This document shows positions 63,905-64,000 of a stretch of 64,000 nucleotides of DNA, piece after piece. Made by a program: the position numbers and the translations under genes. The DNA lies in the NCBI RefSeq assembly GCF_046035435.1, contig NZ_JBFNFH010000004.1; one strand, given 5' to 3'. Under the pieces are notes generated by a model. That model was given only the letters and a program-made list of their open reading frames with translations, searched no databases and was not told the DNA's origin. How positions within the stretch are numbered: position 1 is the first letter of the stretch; every line of letters begins with the position of its first letter. This DNA is from Helcococcus bovis (GTDB lineage Bacteria; Bacillota; Clostridia; Tissierellales; Peptoniphilaceae).

Positions 63905-64000
63905 AAGTTTTAGAAGAAAGAATTAGATATATATTTTGTATTATATTTTTCTCTAATTTTATTTTGTAAATGCACTATAAAAAGATAGAAACTTAGAAAA

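Overview
The window is very AT-rich (roughly 70% A+T), codes densely, uses strong AGGAGG-type ribosome sites and carries Gram-positive regulatory signatures: a purine riboswitch, NrdR boxes, cre-like boxes, Rho-independent hairpins and a lipobox. Together with genes such as degV, nrdI-nrdE-nrdF, a PPi-type phosphofructokinase and the tsaE-tsaB-rimI-tsaD-pcrA block, this points to a low-GC Firmicute. A host-associated coccus of the Peptoniphilaceae (for example Helcococcus or a relative) would fit, but the genus is inference. I saw no rRNA, tRNA or CRISPR array.

Layout. 0-8 kb: an ABC exporter bracketed by copies of a ~55-bp repeat; a minus-strand trio of a cytoplasmic ApbE flavin transferase and two FMN reductases; a formate/nitrite-type channel; a YoaK-like membrane protein; and a guanine-type riboswitch controlling a xanthine permease and xpt. 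8-18.7 kb: degV, the nrdI-E-F operon under three phased NrdR boxes, a CPBP protease, an S66 peptidase, a GNAT protein, a hemolysin III-type protein, a deoxynucleoside kinase and a PPi-type phosphofructokinase. 18.7-23.8 kb: a decayed stretch with a cytosine methyltransferase remnant joined to a subtilisin-like protease remnant, then a PrsW protease, a DUF1622 protein, a frameshifted transglutaminase-like protein and non-coding DNA with a run of 17 T. ahpC follows.

24.5-48.8 kb is the centrepiece: a glycan catabolic locus in which none of the glycosidases has a visible secretion signal. It encodes a GH2 beta-galactosidase; a 1,659-residue protein with the architecture GH84-GH33(sialidase)-GH84; an oligosaccharide ABC transporter (ATPase, YesL-like protein, two permeases, lipoprotein receptor); a GH110 alpha-galactosidase; a GH38 and a GH125 alpha-mannosidase; an RpiR-type regulator; two ROK proteins; and a GH1 beta-glycosidase. 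The activities match the sugars of a host complex-type N-glycan from tip to core (sialic acid, alpha-Gal, beta-Gal, GlcNAc, alpha-Man). The simplest reading is that largely intact, possibly sialylated glycans are imported and taken apart in the cytoplasm. Two of the promoters carry cre-like boxes overlapping the -35.

48.8-64 kb: a small-regulator/membrane-protein/ABC-2 exporter operon, a MATE exporter, a nucleoside deoxyribosyltransferase, a thiol peroxidase with an adjacent FAD disulfide reductase, an antiporter, two membrane proteins, and the tightly packed tsaE-tsaB-rimI-tsaD-pcrA block with genes that overlap or nearly abut.
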